A DNA stretch of 44,586 bases from CAYUQT01 sp964596165 (GTDB lineage Bacteria; Planctomycetota; Phycisphaerae; UBA1845; JAFGLZ01), in NCBI GenBank assembly GCA_964596165.1, contig CAZQTW010000053.1, forward strand, positions 1-44,586, given 5' to 3'. The first letter of the stretch is position 1. Each line of letters begins with the position of its first letter. The position numbers and the translations under genes are program-made. This document shows, one piece after another, positions 15,602-25,285 of this stretch. The notes under the pieces are model-generated. The model saw only the letters and a program-made list of their open reading frames with translations, was not told the origin of the DNA and did not search any database.

Positions 15602-18091
15602 TCAGGAGCCCGATCGCACCAGTTCGTCCAGCGCCCGCAACTTGCTGGTCTTGTCAGCCTGCTCGGAGTAGACCTTCCAACCCGGCTTGGTCAGCGGTCT
15701 AAGCAGATCCAGGATTTGCCTTTCGCGCACGGGGTCCGCTTCGGAGGCGACAATGACCGCGCGAAGTTCTTCCACCAGCGGGCCCACCGCTCGGCCGCCC
15801 AGCGCCCGGATTTGCTGCTGAGCCCGTTCGACGTCGACGGGATCCCCTCGGAGCTGCGCGATGCACCGCCGGACCGTCGTCACGTCCTGTTCGATCCGAA
15901 GTCGTTCGGCCTGGCGGCGTATCTGGGCGAATTTCGCGGACCAACCGCCCTCGAACCGGTTGCCCATCCGCTCCAGCACATCAAGGGCCTTACCCGGTTC
16001 GCCGGCCTTGAGCAGCGCGGCGACGTGCTCGTAAAGGAGATCCGCCAAGTCATCGCGATGCCGCGCGTCCGCGGACTTTTGGAGTTCGTCAGCGGCGACA
16101 ACGGCCTCCTCGTATCGATCCGCCTGAAGTCTTGCACCAAGAAGCTTGAGGCCCACGTCCCACGCCCTGCCTTTCCTCCCCTTGGTCAAGTCGTCGTACA
16201 CGAGCTTGTATACGCGGGCCGATTCCGCAAACTGGCCGGCCTGGCTCAAGGCGTCGCCCAGTTCTTCCCGAACCTCGTTGAGATCGGGGGCCGGCGGACT
16301 GGCCAGCGACATCTCCTTCTCGATGTCGCTCAGCAACTCCACGCACTGCTCCGCGGTAGGCTTGCCTGCCTTGGGGTTCAATCGCGAAGCCCACCGTCGT
16401 TGCTCGGCCACCGATCTGGACCGAAGGATCTGCTTGATCCCCTCCCACGCCTTGTCGCGGACCGTGGCATCCGACTCGGTCTTGGGGTCAAGACGGGCGA
16501 AGAGCGCCTCGAGATGTGCATCCGTCTTGGCAATGCGAGCGAGCGACTCAACCACCGTTCGACGAACACCCGCATCCGGATCCGCCAGGTGTCGAACGAG
16601 GAGTTCGGCGTTTTCCGGCTTGCCCAGGGCGGCAATGCCGCGAGCGGCCGCTTGTCGAACCGCCGCATCCTTCTCGCTTGCCAGTCCGCTCACGAAAATG
16701 GGAGCGAACTGGGGATCGGCAATCAACGCCATCGCCTCCAACAACTGCTCGCGAAGCTGCTGATCCGACCCGGCCCACTTACGATAACATGCTGTGAGGG
16801 GTGCGATCGCCGGGACAATTCTCTCCGGCGAGGCACTCCCCTTCTCGCCCAACACACCCAGACTCAATGCCCCTTCGACGACCACTTGCTTGTCGTCGGA
16901 AGAAAGCGCCTGGATCATGACGTCGATTGCATCGGGATTGCGAAGCCGGCCAAGGGCATTCAGCATGGCTGCTCGCACGGCGCTGTCGGTTTCCTGTCTG
17001 TATTGGGCAAGAATCAGGCCGGCATCGCTCGTTGCATGCAGGTCGCGCAACGTCAAGACGACCTTCTGACGGACCTTGGAACTGATATCCGGTATCATGC
17101 CGCGAAGGCGTCTTAAGACCGCCTCCGGCAATGACTTACGATCGGTCAACATGGCGCCGACCAGGTCCAGGCCGAGCAGTCGCACGTTTTCCGAAGGATG
17201 TCTCAGGTAGTCTAGGAGCGCGTCGGGCTTCTGGGCGTCCGGCTTCAACAGATAGAGGTCCCTCAGCGTCGCGACCAGCGTTGTCTGGGCGGCCTCAAGG
17301 TCTCGCCGCAATTGCCGGTTCTGCTTGCTCAGCACATATACTCGATCGCGCAGCCGGTCGAGGGCCGACTTCTCACGATTCGTTTCCCACCACTTGTAAA
17401 TGGCTGCGATATCACCCTCGAACTCAACTCCGGCGGCGTCCCGGATGGCCTGCATCACCTTGGTCCGCACTTCGGGGTTTCCGTCGTCCAAGAGCCGGAC
17501 CAGGGAATCCATCGCTTCCCGGCTTTCGCCCATCTGCGACAGGGCGCGAATCGCGGCCAACCGCGCGGATAGATCCGCCGCCGGCTGGACAGCACCGCGG
17601 GCCAACCGGCTCAATCGATCCACCACACCTCCGTCCTTGTACATCGCCAACGCCGCCGCCGCACTCTCGCGCATCCGCTCATCTTTGCTCCCCAGAAGCG
17701 TCATCAAGGGATCGATGAAACGGGGACTGGCGACCGCCGTTTCCGCAATGACTTCAATAACAGCCATTTGGGCGACGGGGTCTTTGTCGTTCTGCAGGAC
17801 GGATACGAGGATATCAACCGATTGCGGCCAGGGACTGCTGATGAGTTCCCTCGCCCCTGTTCGCCGAGCCTTTGGGGGGTTGGGTTCGACGAGCAGGTCC
17901 ACGAATTGCTTCAGCCTTCGGTGCTCCTCTCCACCCAGGCGCATCGACTGCGATGAAGCGCTGGCTGTTGCGGACTGCTCACCCACAGCACGGCCGGTGA
18001 GACAAAAACACGATACAACAACTACACTACAACAGACAAATCGTGTTAGGAATGTGGGGGGCAGTTTCTCTCTGTCATAGCCGGACCACAT
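15602..18091 (-). CDS. Secreted HEAT-repeat protein with a TPR-like tail
   Basis: The protein has about 829 residues. A hydrophobic signal segment (RFVCCSVVVVSCFCL...) precedes AVGEQ. Most of the protein is HEAT/PBS-lyase type repeats of about 30-40 residues, for example DPVAQMAVIEVIAETA, NPEVRTKVMQAI, ENVRLLGLDLVGAM and DAAVRQAAARGIAALG. A coiled-coil stretch (LSKQNRQLRRDLEAAQTTL) interrupts them. The C-terminal third turns into TPR-like helical pairs (ALSQAGQFAESARVYKLVYDDL). Such scaffolds bind proteins rather than catalyse. The frame is open to 18202, but a promoter at 18174-18202 places transcription near 18167, so the start is the ATG at 18091 or 18118. It follows another HEAT-repeat gene and precedes the STAS gene. 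Its partner is unknown. Confidence 0.75.
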   Translation of the reverse strand: MWSGYDREKLPPTFLTRFVCCSVVVVSCFCLTGRAVGEQSATASASSQSMRLGGEEHRRLKQFVDLLVEPNPPKARRTGARELISSPWPQSVDILVSVLQNDKDPVAQMAVIEVIAETAVASPRFIDPLMTLLGSKDERMRESAAAALAMYKDGGVVDRLSRLARGAVQPAADLSARLAAIRALSQMGESREAMDSLVRLLDDGNPEVRTKVMQAIRDAAGVEFEGDIAAIYKWWETNREKSALDRLRDRVYVLSKQNRQLRRDLEAAQTTLVATLRDLYLLKPDAQKPDALLDYLRHPSENVRLLGLDLVGAMLTDRKSLPEAVLRRLRGMIPDISSKVRQKVVLTLRDLHATSDAGLILAQYRQETDSAVRAAMLNALGRLRNPDAIDVMIQALSSDDKQVVVEGALSLGVLGEKGSASPERIVPAIAPLTACYRKWAGSDQQLREQLLEAMALIADPQFAPIFVSGLASEKDAAVRQAAARGIAALGKPENAELLVRHLADPDAGVRRTVVESLARIAKTDAHLEALFARLDPKTESDATVRDKAWEGIKQILRSRSVAEQRRWASRLNPKAGKPTAEQCVELLSDIEKEMSLASPPAPDLNEVREELGDALSQAGQFAESARVYKLVYDDLTKGRKGRAWDVGLKLLGARLQADRYEEAVVAADELQKSADARHRDDLADLLYEHVAALLKAGEPGKALDVLERMGNRFEGGWSAKFAQIRRQAERLRIEQDVTTVRRCIAQLRGDPVDVERAQQQIRALGGRAVGPLVEELRAVIVASEADPVRERQILDLLRPLTKPGWKVYSEQADKTSKLRALDELVRSGS

Positions 18092-18173
18092 GCGCAACTC
18101 GACCAAAGAAATGAACATACGGAGCAATCCAGGGCGGTGGGTCGTCACCGGCTCGCTCACGTTCACAGGCTGA

Positions 18174-18202
18174 AGTATAGCGACTTGCAGTCGACGACGC
18201 AA
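18174..18202 (-). promoter_or_regulatory. Predicted promoter of the HEAT-repeat/STAS genes
   Basis: On the minus strand TTGCGT (18197-18202), a 17-nt spacer and TATACT (18174-18179) are present; the -10 box is good and the -35 weak. It would give a leader of 50-75 nt and separates this gene from the upstream one ending at 18324. Confidence 0.45.
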
Positions 18203-18323
18203 ACCTGGCGGGGTTTCGGGCCGATAATCGATACGCTCGGATGTCCTTGGACTCGACTGCAGTCCAGACTCGTTTCTAGTATGACTGTGCGAGGGGCAAC
18301 CAGCGCACCAGCGTTATCATCCA

Positions 18324-20712
18324 TCAGCCCCTATACTGAGCGCGAATGATTTCGCTGGCACGGTTACCGGGCACGTTCAGCGCACCGAATGCTTGGGAAG
18401 CGGCAGTGCGGATACTCAGTTTCTTCTCAGCCATAACGACCTTGACCAGACTGCTGAGTTGGCCCTCATCCAGCTTGTTCCCGTGTCGACGCGCGCTTTC
18501 GGCCAACGACTGAAACATCGCAATCCGCAGGTTATCCTTGTTGCCCTCGTCGAGAGCCTGTGCGGCTATCCCTCGCTGCGCCGTCTCGGTCGGAATGGTT
18601 GCCAAGACCTGGCCACTCAAGACGCGCAGATCATGCGAGTCGTGCTTCAGCGCCGCCAACAAGGCCCCTTCGGCACGCCCCACGTCGAAGACTTGCGACT
18701 GTCCGGCACCCAGCAGACGGAGCGTTGCCGCGGCCGCCAACGCCAACCCCGAGGCGATATCGGCGTTGAGTTCGACCCGACCCACACGGCGGTTGACGGC
18801 ATCCCACTCCTGCAGAAGTCGGGCTTTGTCTTGCGATGCGATCACCCTGCCCGTACCGGGATCCCCGCGCGTGATCTCCTCCGTCAGAGCCATTTGACGT
18901 TCCTTGGCAAGGACGATCACGGGCAAGTTCTTTCCGGCAGGCAACCGGCGAAGTTGCGCCAGCGAAGCCCTCAGATCCGGTTCGCTGATGTCGCTCGCGA
19001 GGAAGCACCCCTCCAACACGGGCAATTGATCGCGTGCCCGGTTGAGGGCATCACCGAACGTGTTCTGACCGACCACGTTGAAGCCGGCGTCGCGAAGGAT
19101 TCCCATGATACGGTTCAGGCCGGTCGTGTCGGGATCGACGACCATAACGTTGCGCTGCCCCGTCAGGGCCAGCGCTCCCGCCAAGACGGGGACAACCTCT
19201 TCATTGCCGGCGAACTTGGTCTTCGGCAATGCCTGGCCCAGTGCGAGGGCCGCGCGGATACGGACGACCGAATCGCGGAAGCTGAGCGCTTCCACCAACG
19301 GCTGTTTGACGTCTTCGCTGCCGACAAGGCTTGATTCTCCCGCCGTCTCGGCCAAGGCGGTAATCGCACCCAGCGCGACGAGCGCGTCCTGATCTTTCAG
19401 CGCCCGGGCAAGGACCATGTGATTGAACCGCGGCCCGGCCGATCGGGCGAAGTAGATCGCACGGGGATAACCTTTGGGACGCGTCGTATCCTTGTCGCAC
19501 GCAGGATCGGGCTGCTCGCTGCCGACGTCGGCGACGCCCAACTGTGCTTCTCGCCGAAAGTTGCCGGCCACCCAAAGGGCTTGCGCATCGGCATTGTCGG
19601 GCTGGAGTCGAAGCGATTCTTCACAGCATCGCATCGCCATGATTTCGTCGAAGATGTCCAGAGGGACGCGATCGGATTCGAGCCTGTCTTCGCGCCAATA
19701 CCACACATTGGCCTCTTCTTCTCGCGGGTCGGCCCGAACGGCGCCCTCATTGGAGTAGTACTGCGTTGCCAGTTCGAGGAACAGCGCCGCGGCCGGTTTC
19801 CGGCCCGCCCCCGACGCTCCGTCGATACGTTCGATCGCCGCCATCGCCGCCTGCTTGATGTTCTGCCCTGTTTTTGCATCCTCGGCGACCTGTTTCAAGT
19901 AGGGAATCGCGTGGGGATAACCGAGTTGACCAAGGGCGTCGATGACCGACATCTTGATCACATCGCTGCGCACCGCGAGGGATATGGCGAGGGGGGTCAC
20001 GGCCCGCAGGCCGACCTTGGGCAGGGCTTTCACGATCCGCGGATGGAGCGCGCTTTGGGCCGGATCCTGCAGCGCGGCGATCATCCAGGGAATCGCGTAC
20101 TCTCCGGACCACTGAAGGCGTTGGGTGGCATTGAGCACCTGCTGCGGATCTCCCGCCAATGCGGCGATGTCGGCCTTAATCCGTTCCGGATCGCGGCGGC
20201 GGATCTGTCGGCCCTCGTTGACCCTTTCCAGCACCCGTCGGGCATTCGCGCCCACATCGCTGTTGGACAGAACGACGGTGAGGACGTCGATGCTGTCGGG
20301 GTGCTGCTCACTAAGTTCCAAGAGCCGCACGGGTGTCGCTTCGGCATGTTTCAGGAGCGCGGCGGCGAAGTTGTTCGCGATGGAGAACTGGCCGATCTTG
20401 ACGAAGTGGAGGAAGTCCGCGAACNNNNNNNNNNGCCTCGCTTGGCGGAGGTTCCTCTTTCTCCCCTTCCGCACCCTTTTCCGTGGCGGATTCCTCTTTT
20501 TCGGTCTCGGCTTGGTCCTTCTCCTGCTTCGCCGCAGCAGCCGGCTTCTTGGTCGTCTCTTTCTTGGCGGGTTCTTTCTTGGCCGCCTCCTTCTTGGCGG
20601 CGGCACCGAGAACAACGCTCGCGGCGAAGAGGCACACCAGGGTGACAGCCACGATGTGCATGAGTGTTCCGAGTCGGAGCATCCGATGTGCGTCAATTCG
20701 CCCGCTGAACAT
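18324..20712 (-). CDS. Secreted HEAT-repeat protein with embedded receiver-like domain, interrupted by assembly gap
   Basis: One gene is split by the 10-N gap at 20425-20434. The N-terminal part (20712 down to 20435) gives a signal peptide (MFSGRIDAH...IVAVTLVCLFAASVVLG) and an Ala/Lys/Glu-rich linker. The rest (20424 to 18324) continues in a frame shifted by one, so the true gap is not 10 nt. After the gap come HEAT repeats (ALPKVGLRAVTPLAISLA, VIDALGQLGYPHAIPYL) and a region with ALAALGA- and SVVRIRAALALGQA-type repeats. A receiver-like domain at about 18790-19146 follows (VMVVDPDTTGLNRIMGILRD, then GCFLASDIS and LPVIVLAKE), then more HEAT repeats. The ATG at 20712 has GGAGAG 7 nt upstream. 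It is probably a periplasmic scaffold. The apparent frameshift is treated as assembly, not biology. Confidence 0.72.
20425..20434. other. Assembly gap (10 N)
   Basis: Ten N bases sit inside a coding region, next to a low-complexity Lys/Ala/Glu-rich stretch. The reading frame differs on the two sides, so the number of missing bases is not 10 modulo 3; the placeholder length is arbitrary. Confidence 0.98.
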
Positions 20713-20928
20713 CACGTGTCTCTCCATGTCTGACCAGAAGCCGATATCGTTCCGTGCCGTCGAGCTTGCGCTCGGCAGACCCGAAGGCTTACCCCATCGA
20801 CCACCCGCCGGCCCGGCCTGCCGACACTCAACTCCTGTTCATCGATGCTAACCGCTTGCCGTGCCAGGACCTAAACATTCTAGAGTAGTCAGATATCCGG
20901 TCAATGAAATTCTAAGAATGCCGCACAC

Positions 20929-22632
20929 TTACCGACCGGGCACAGGAACAATTCGTACGAGTTCCACCCCCGCCGCTAGTCGATCAAGGGGAACCTCATC
21001 GCCGCTTGATGCCGTCTTTCCCCGGGCCAGATTCAGTTCATTCGGTTGAAAGTATCTGGACGATCCCATATGAACCGTCGAAAAGACGTCGACTCGACGG
21101 AGTCGTTCCAATGGTAACGCTGAGCGTGCCGACAGGAAATCTCGTATCTCGATCTCATCGTGACGAAGGAGCACCACGCGCCGCAGGCTCAGTGAAACGG
21201 GCCGACGCCGGTAGATGAGCACCTTCACCAGAAGGGACTTGATCCAATAGGCGAATCGCGGCACTCGCCCCAGTGTCAGATTGACCAGACGGAAGGCAAC
21301 AAAGGTCAACGGCTGGAAGATCGTACGTTTGAATGCGTAGAACGGGCATTCGATCGATATGCGGTCTTCGGCAACTTCGACGCGTCGCGAACGGTCCAAG
21401 ACTTGAGAGGCGATCAGCGTTCCGCCCTTCAGACATCCGACGAATCCGCAATCGCTGTACGCCAGCCGGCCTTGCCCACCGTCGAACAGCTTGAGCACGC
21501 CGCCTTTGCTGCAGCCGACTATCGCCAGGTATTTCGGGCGCGATACCCTGACCAACCCCGCGTCGGGAAAATACACCGACGCACGACTCAGGTCGGGCGG
21601 CGGCTCCGCTCGCGGCAACGGTCCACGTTGCATGGCCGTCTGATACGCAAAAAGGTAGTTGTTCAAGAGAGGATAGAAGTTCTGAGCATCCATGGTCTCA
21701 AGGGCGGCCACTTGTCTGATCCGAATGGACTCCGCCATCCGCTCGGCGATCCATCGCGCCGCCACATTGCGCGTGGCGAGCATCTCCAGTCCTGCGGGAT
21801 AGTAGAACTGCGTGCTCCTGCTTCCGTACTCGCCGCCCAATGTGCCGTCGGGATGAACGAAGTGCGCCAGGAACTGCACGGAACGATCCAGGCTTTGCGC
21901 CAGTCCCTCGTTTCCCGTCAGTTGCCAGCATCGGGCCAGATAGAAGGTCGCGTGGGTTTGATAGCCCGGATCAGCCCCGCCATATTCGTCGTACCAACCC
22001 TCCGAGGACTGGTGCGTCAGAATACGGTCGATGAAGTACTCTCCCCGATGCACGAAACGCTTTTCGCCGAGTAATTGACCGATGTGAAACAGGGTCGCGG
22101 CCGCCGCCGCCAGGTGGTTGGTCAAGAAGCCATGGGTCTCGTCATTCCGTACCAACCATTCGCCGGCGCGTCGCAGCGCCGAGAAAAGCCGATCGCGAAC
22201 GAGAGGACTGATGGCGTCGCCCACCAGACGAAACGCCTCGGCCACATAGAAACCCGTGAAGGCCGTGGCGGCCAGCGAATGTTCGTACGGATAGGCTTCG
22301 TCGAATGACCCGTCCGCATGCTGAATGCGATTCCAGTAGTCAAACGCCGCTTCAGTCCATTCGAGGACTTTCGGATTGCCGTGGTATTCGTGTCCTGCTT
22401 CGGCCACGGCGTAGAGGAAGGCGAGTGGATAGACGCCTTCCTGGTAACGTGCACCCGGGAAATCGACGAATTTCCAGGCCCAGAAAGTGCGATCGAAGCA
22501 GCCGTAGGTCTTGCTGAAAGGCTCACGATCCAGCCGGCTGATCGAACGAGGGATTTGATCAAGCGCCCGCCGAAGGTAGGTCTCACCGGCATTCGCCGGC
22601 GTCATGGCGGGGTCCGTACAGCACGGGTTCAT
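20929..22632 (-). CDS. Alpha-toroid protein with heparinase II/III-like C-terminal region
   Basis: The 567-residue cytoplasm-predicted protein (no signal peptide) has an alpha/alpha-barrel N-terminal two thirds. Repeating helical pairs end in segments such as NRIQHADGSFDEAYPYEHS, FLTNHLAAAAATLFHIGQL and EGWYDEYGGADPGYQTHATFYLARCW, rich in aromatic and acidic residues as in glycan-acting toroids. The last 200 residues are beta-rich (DAGLVRVSRPKYLAIVG, DRISIECPFYAFKRTI) and resemble heparinase II/III-like beta-sandwiches. A role in glycan modification or breakdown is inferred. The start is the ATG at 22632, with GGAGG 5 nt upstream and a near-perfect promoter at 22667-22695; a longer frame would begin inside that promoter. 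It is divergent from the UPF0104 gene. Confidence 0.7.
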   Translation of the reverse strand: MNPCCTDPAMTPANAGETYLRRALDQIPRSISRLDREPFSKTYGCFDRTFWAWKFVDFPGARYQEGVYPLAFLYAVAEAGHEYHGNPKVLEWTEAAFDYWNRIQHADGSFDEAYPYEHSLAATAFTGFYVAEAFRLVGDAISPLVRDRLFSALRRAGEWLVRNDETHGFLTNHLAAAAATLFHIGQLLGEKRFVHRGEYFIDRILTHQSSEGWYDEYGGADPGYQTHATFYLARCWQLTGNEGLAQSLDRSVQFLAHFVHPDGTLGGEYGSRSTQFYYPAGLEMLATRNVAARWIAERMAESIRIRQVAALETMDAQNFYPLLNNYLFAYQTAMQRGPLPRAEPPPDLSRASVYFPDAGLVRVSRPKYLAIVGCSKGGVLKLFDGGQGRLAYSDCGFVGCLKGGTLIASQVLDRSRRVEVAEDRISIECPFYAFKRTIFQPLTFVAFRLVNLTLGRVPRFAYWIKSLLVKVLIYRRRPVSLSLRRVVLLRHDEIEIRDFLSARSALPLERLRRVDVFSTVHMGSSRYFQPNELNLARGKTASSGDEVPLDRLAAGVELVRIVPVPGR

Positions 22633-22666
22633 CGAGGCCTCCGTACCTTCCACCCAGTAGAAGTTG

Positions 22667-22695
22667 ACGATACCTGCACGTTTCGAACATGTCAA
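22667..22695 (-). promoter_or_regulatory. Predicted strong sigma-70 promoter of the toroid gene
   Basis: On the minus strand TTGACA (22690-22695), exactly 17 nt, then TATCGT (22667-22672). Transcription would start near 22660, about 28 nt before the ATG at 22632. Confidence 0.7.
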
Positions 22696-22806
22696 ATCCG
22701 GTCAATACCCCTTGATCCGCGAACCTCAGCCGGTTAATCAGTCTACCCGGGTGAGCAATCGCAGACGGAAAACCCGGACGAAACGGAGACAGATCCCATC
22801 GACACA

Positions 22807-23829
22807 TTGCCACGAGGAAACACGATCGATGCCGCTCCGTCCCAACCCGACGTTCCAAAGCTGTCCGGCGGTTGGCTGGGCAAAGTGCTAAGTCTCTTGG
22901 TCTCGCTGGGTATCCTCGCCGTCCTTTGGAGGTCCGCCCGACAAGTCCATCTCATGGAGAGTCTGAGGCACATTGATCGCCGGGAGCTGTTTCTGATTCT
23001 GAGCCTGCTTCCGATACAGATCGCCGTGCGTGGAATGCGGTTGAATCTCCTTCTGTCCAAATCAGGGTGCCGCATCGGCGTTCTTCGCGGAATGATCGTC
23101 ACGCTGATCGGTACATCACTCAACGTCCTGCTGCCCAGCAACCTCGGCGACGTGGCAAAGGCGTACTACGCTTACCGCTACCGTTTGTCGAAGGAAGTCG
23201 CCTTGAGCGTGGTGATCATCGACAAGGTGTTCGCCATGACGTCGGCCATGTTGTTGGGCATCGCCGCGGCGGCTTCGCAAGGACTCTGGGGTCCTTTCGG
23301 CCTCGCCTGCGGCGTCGCTGCCGGCCTGGTGACCATCATTTTCGTGCCCCAGTTGATCCCTTGGCGAATGCTGGGGTGGGCCCTGAACAAGACGCTGGGC
23401 AAGACCCTGTCGCACGAGAGGGCGTTGGAGGCGTCGCGCCTCCCGCTAAGCTTCAAGCTGGCAGCCGTGGCATTGTCGCTCGTGTCCTGTGCACTGGTCT
23501 ATGGACAGTACCACCTCATCTGTGGGGCAATGGGACTGGCGATTCCCTCCACACTCGCTTGGGCGGTGGCACCGGTCATGGACCTGGCAAAGGCGATTCC
23601 CTTGACGGCAAACGGCCTGGGGACACGCGAAGCGGTAGCCGTTCTCATGTTGGGTCGGATCGGCATCCCGTCGGGTGACGCCATGCTGTCGTCCCTGTTC
23701 TTCACCGCCGTATCGTTGTGGGCGCCCGCCTTGGCGGGGGTGCCATTTGTGTGGCTGGCGGTCCATCGTCGCGGTCGGGGCGGGAAGGCGACCGACAGTC
23801 AGCGTACGAGCGCCGGGCAGGGTTCGTAG
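22807..23829 (+). CDS. UPF0104 / lysylphosphatidylglycerol-synthase-TM family membrane protein
   Basis: The 340-residue protein has about eight transmembrane helices. The blocks AVRGMRLNLLLSKSG, GTSLNVLLPSNLGDVAKAYYAYR and VVIIDKVFAMTSAMLLG match the AglD/YbhN-type family linked to lipid flipping or lipid-linked glycan handling. The conserved P-x-N-x-G-D near the third helix and the later PLTANGLGTREAVAVLML are present. The start is uncertain: TTG at 22807 opens the frame chosen here, and GTG at 22885 is an alternative that would still keep the first helix. It is divergent from the toroid gene. The neighbourhood supports a role in surface glycan lipids, but the cargo is unknown. Confidence 0.8.
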   Translation: MPRGNTIDAAPSQPDVPKLSGGWLGKVLSLLVSLGILAVLWRSARQVHLMESLRHIDRRELFLILSLLPIQIAVRGMRLNLLLSKSGCRIGVLRGMIVTLIGTSLNVLLPSNLGDVAKAYYAYRYRLSKEVALSVVIIDKVFAMTSAMLLGIAAAASQGLWGPFGLACGVAAGLVTIIFVPQLIPWRMLGWALNKTLGKTLSHERALEASRLPLSFKLAAVALSLVSCALVYGQYHLICGAMGLAIPSTLAWAVAPVMDLAKAIPLTANGLGTREAVAVLMLGRIGIPSGDAMLSSLFFTAVSLWAPALAGVPFVWLAVHRRGRGGKATDSQRTSAGQGS

Positions 23830-23994
23830 AAGGGCGTGTGGCCCGGTTCGAAGCTGTTTCGGCTCCAATGCACATGGATTCGGAATCCGACCAACCCAAG
23901 CGAGCCCCACACGGTCAGGGGCGTAGCCCCGGCCGATACTTGCCGTCATGACCTGTCGACTATGGAGAGCGGCAAGGCTGCTTCTCACTGCAGT

Positions 23995-25251
23995 TCATTT
24001 TGCATCTGTGTTCTTTGTGCTAGGTCCCTGTCTTCCGCTGGATGCACTTACAACCCTGACAAGTTCGGAAGCTTCGATAAGAAGCAAATCACCGTCCCTT
24101 TCGCGAACGTTACGGCACGTGAAACAGAGACTTGTGTTACCCGGCGTTGCATCGATACGCATGTAGCCAAACCGGCTCCGACTGGCCCATTCGCCACACT
24201 GGATCGACGTCACGGTTCGCCCGTCGGCGATGAGCCAAAGTTTGGTGTATGAATCCTTTTCCAGGGGACTACCCTCACGATCCGCACTCATCACCATCAT
24301 GCCGTTGCTTAACCGTGTCGCAAACAGGACCAAACCGTCGATCGGGGTTAACTTAGTGACCTTCTTGCTGGCACGATCCCAGCGATAGAGCCCAGCGGCC
24401 TCGCTACTATCCGTATCGGTTCCCCAATAAACGCCTTCCTGGGTGAAGGCCAACCCACACGCCACCCATTGGGGCGCCCCCGCGCCGATGGGGTTCCACG
24501 TCTTACCTCGATCCGTCGACCATGCTATCCTTGGTTCAGTGCCCATGTCTCCGGCACAAAGCCACGCCCTGTCGGTATAGGGATCCTGCTGGATGGAGTG
24601 CACGTGCCGAATCTCGCCCGGTTTGAACTCGTGGGCGACTTCCCAACTTCGCCCTTCGGTTGTGCTGGAATAGACACGTACCGCAGCCCGCTCGTGGTTG
24701 CGAAAGTATTCACCCAAGAGAATCGTGCCGTCCTTCAGCCTCGCCATACCCAACGGCATGATCCCACGGCCCACGCGCACACCATAGTGGGGGAGCGCTA
24801 GTGTTTCACGAAAAGAAGTCCCTTCCGCTTCGCGACACCACATCCGACCCGCCGACATCGCAACAACCCCCCCACTGGGGAGTGTGACCATCTCCACACA
24901 CTCATTCCAGGTCGCCAGCCAGCGGACCCATGAGAAGTTCAACAGCCAATAGGGTGAAAGACCGCAAGGCACGCGAAACTGACGTACAAAGTGATCCTCA
25001 CCGCTTCGCAAGCGATAGGCCCACAAACCGCGCGTCGCCCACAAGTGTCCATCTGCGTCTCGACCTTGAACGACCAAGTCGGGAGCCCGTTTGCAGGAAA
25101 GTCCCCATGCCGTGTCTTGGACCAACAGTATTGTGGAAGGCTGATGAAAGTTGAACGCGAGAAGACCAACCAGAATCACAGTCAGAGCAATGGGAATCCA
25201 AAAGCGTTTTCTGCGCAGCCAACGTGGAACAACATTGACACCACGGGCCAT
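23995..25251 (-). CDS. Membrane-anchored BNR-repeat (sialidase-like propeller) protein
   Basis: The 418-residue protein has a basic N-terminus (RWLRRKRF), one transmembrane helix (WIPIALTVILVGLLAF, about 18-34) and a large extracytoplasmic domain with beta-propeller character. An Asp-box repeat STDRGKTW (S-x-D-x-G-x-T-W) and the weaker SSTTEGRSW are visible, and repeated G-V-Y-W-G and G-L-Y-R-W strands fit blades. Such folds occur in sialidases and in non-enzymatic sensor proteins. The catalytic Arg triad of true sialidases was not identified, so enzyme function is not claimed. The ATG at 25251 fits the promoter at 25286-25314. The downstream gene end faces the UPF0104 gene. Confidence 0.65.
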   Translation of the reverse strand: MARGVNVVPRWLRRKRFWIPIALTVILVGLLAFNFHQPSTILLVQDTAWGLSCKRAPDLVVQGRDADGHLWATRGLWAYRLRSGEDHFVRQFRVPCGLSPYWLLNFSWVRWLATWNECVEMVTLPSGGVVAMSAGRMWCREAEGTSFRETLALPHYGVRVGRGIMPLGMARLKDGTILLGEYFRNHERAAVRVYSSTTEGRSWEVAHEFKPGEIRHVHSIQQDPYTDRAWLCAGDMGTEPRIAWSTDRGKTWNPIGAGAPQWVACGLAFTQEGVYWGTDTDSSEAAGLYRWDRASKKVTKLTPIDGLVLFATRLSNGMMVMSADREGSPLEKDSYTKLWLIADGRTVTSIQCGEWASRSRFGYMRIDATPGNTSLCFTCRNVRERDGDLLLIEASELVRVVSASSGRQGPSTKNTDAK

Positions 25252-25285
25252 TTCGAGAATTCCGATTCCCCACTTGACTTAGTTA

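Noticed and set aside
15593..17116. 507-codon plus-strand open frame
   Set aside because: It mirrors the HEAT-repeat gene; its sequence is rich in R, H and P as expected of a shadow frame.
18248..18266. TGGACT...AGTCCA inverted repeat as terminator of the gap-containing gene
   Set aside because: The stem is only 6 bp, the loop is 7 nt and no T-run follows on the minus strand.
19419..20645. Long plus-strand open frame crossing the N gap
   Set aside because: It is the opposite strand of the HEAT-repeat gene in GC-rich DNA, has no recognisable motif and runs through unknown bases.
23918..23930. GGGGC-GTA-GCCCC hairpin between the converging UPF0104 and BNR genes
   Set aside because: Five pairs with a 3-nt loop and no T-run are too weak for a confident terminator call.
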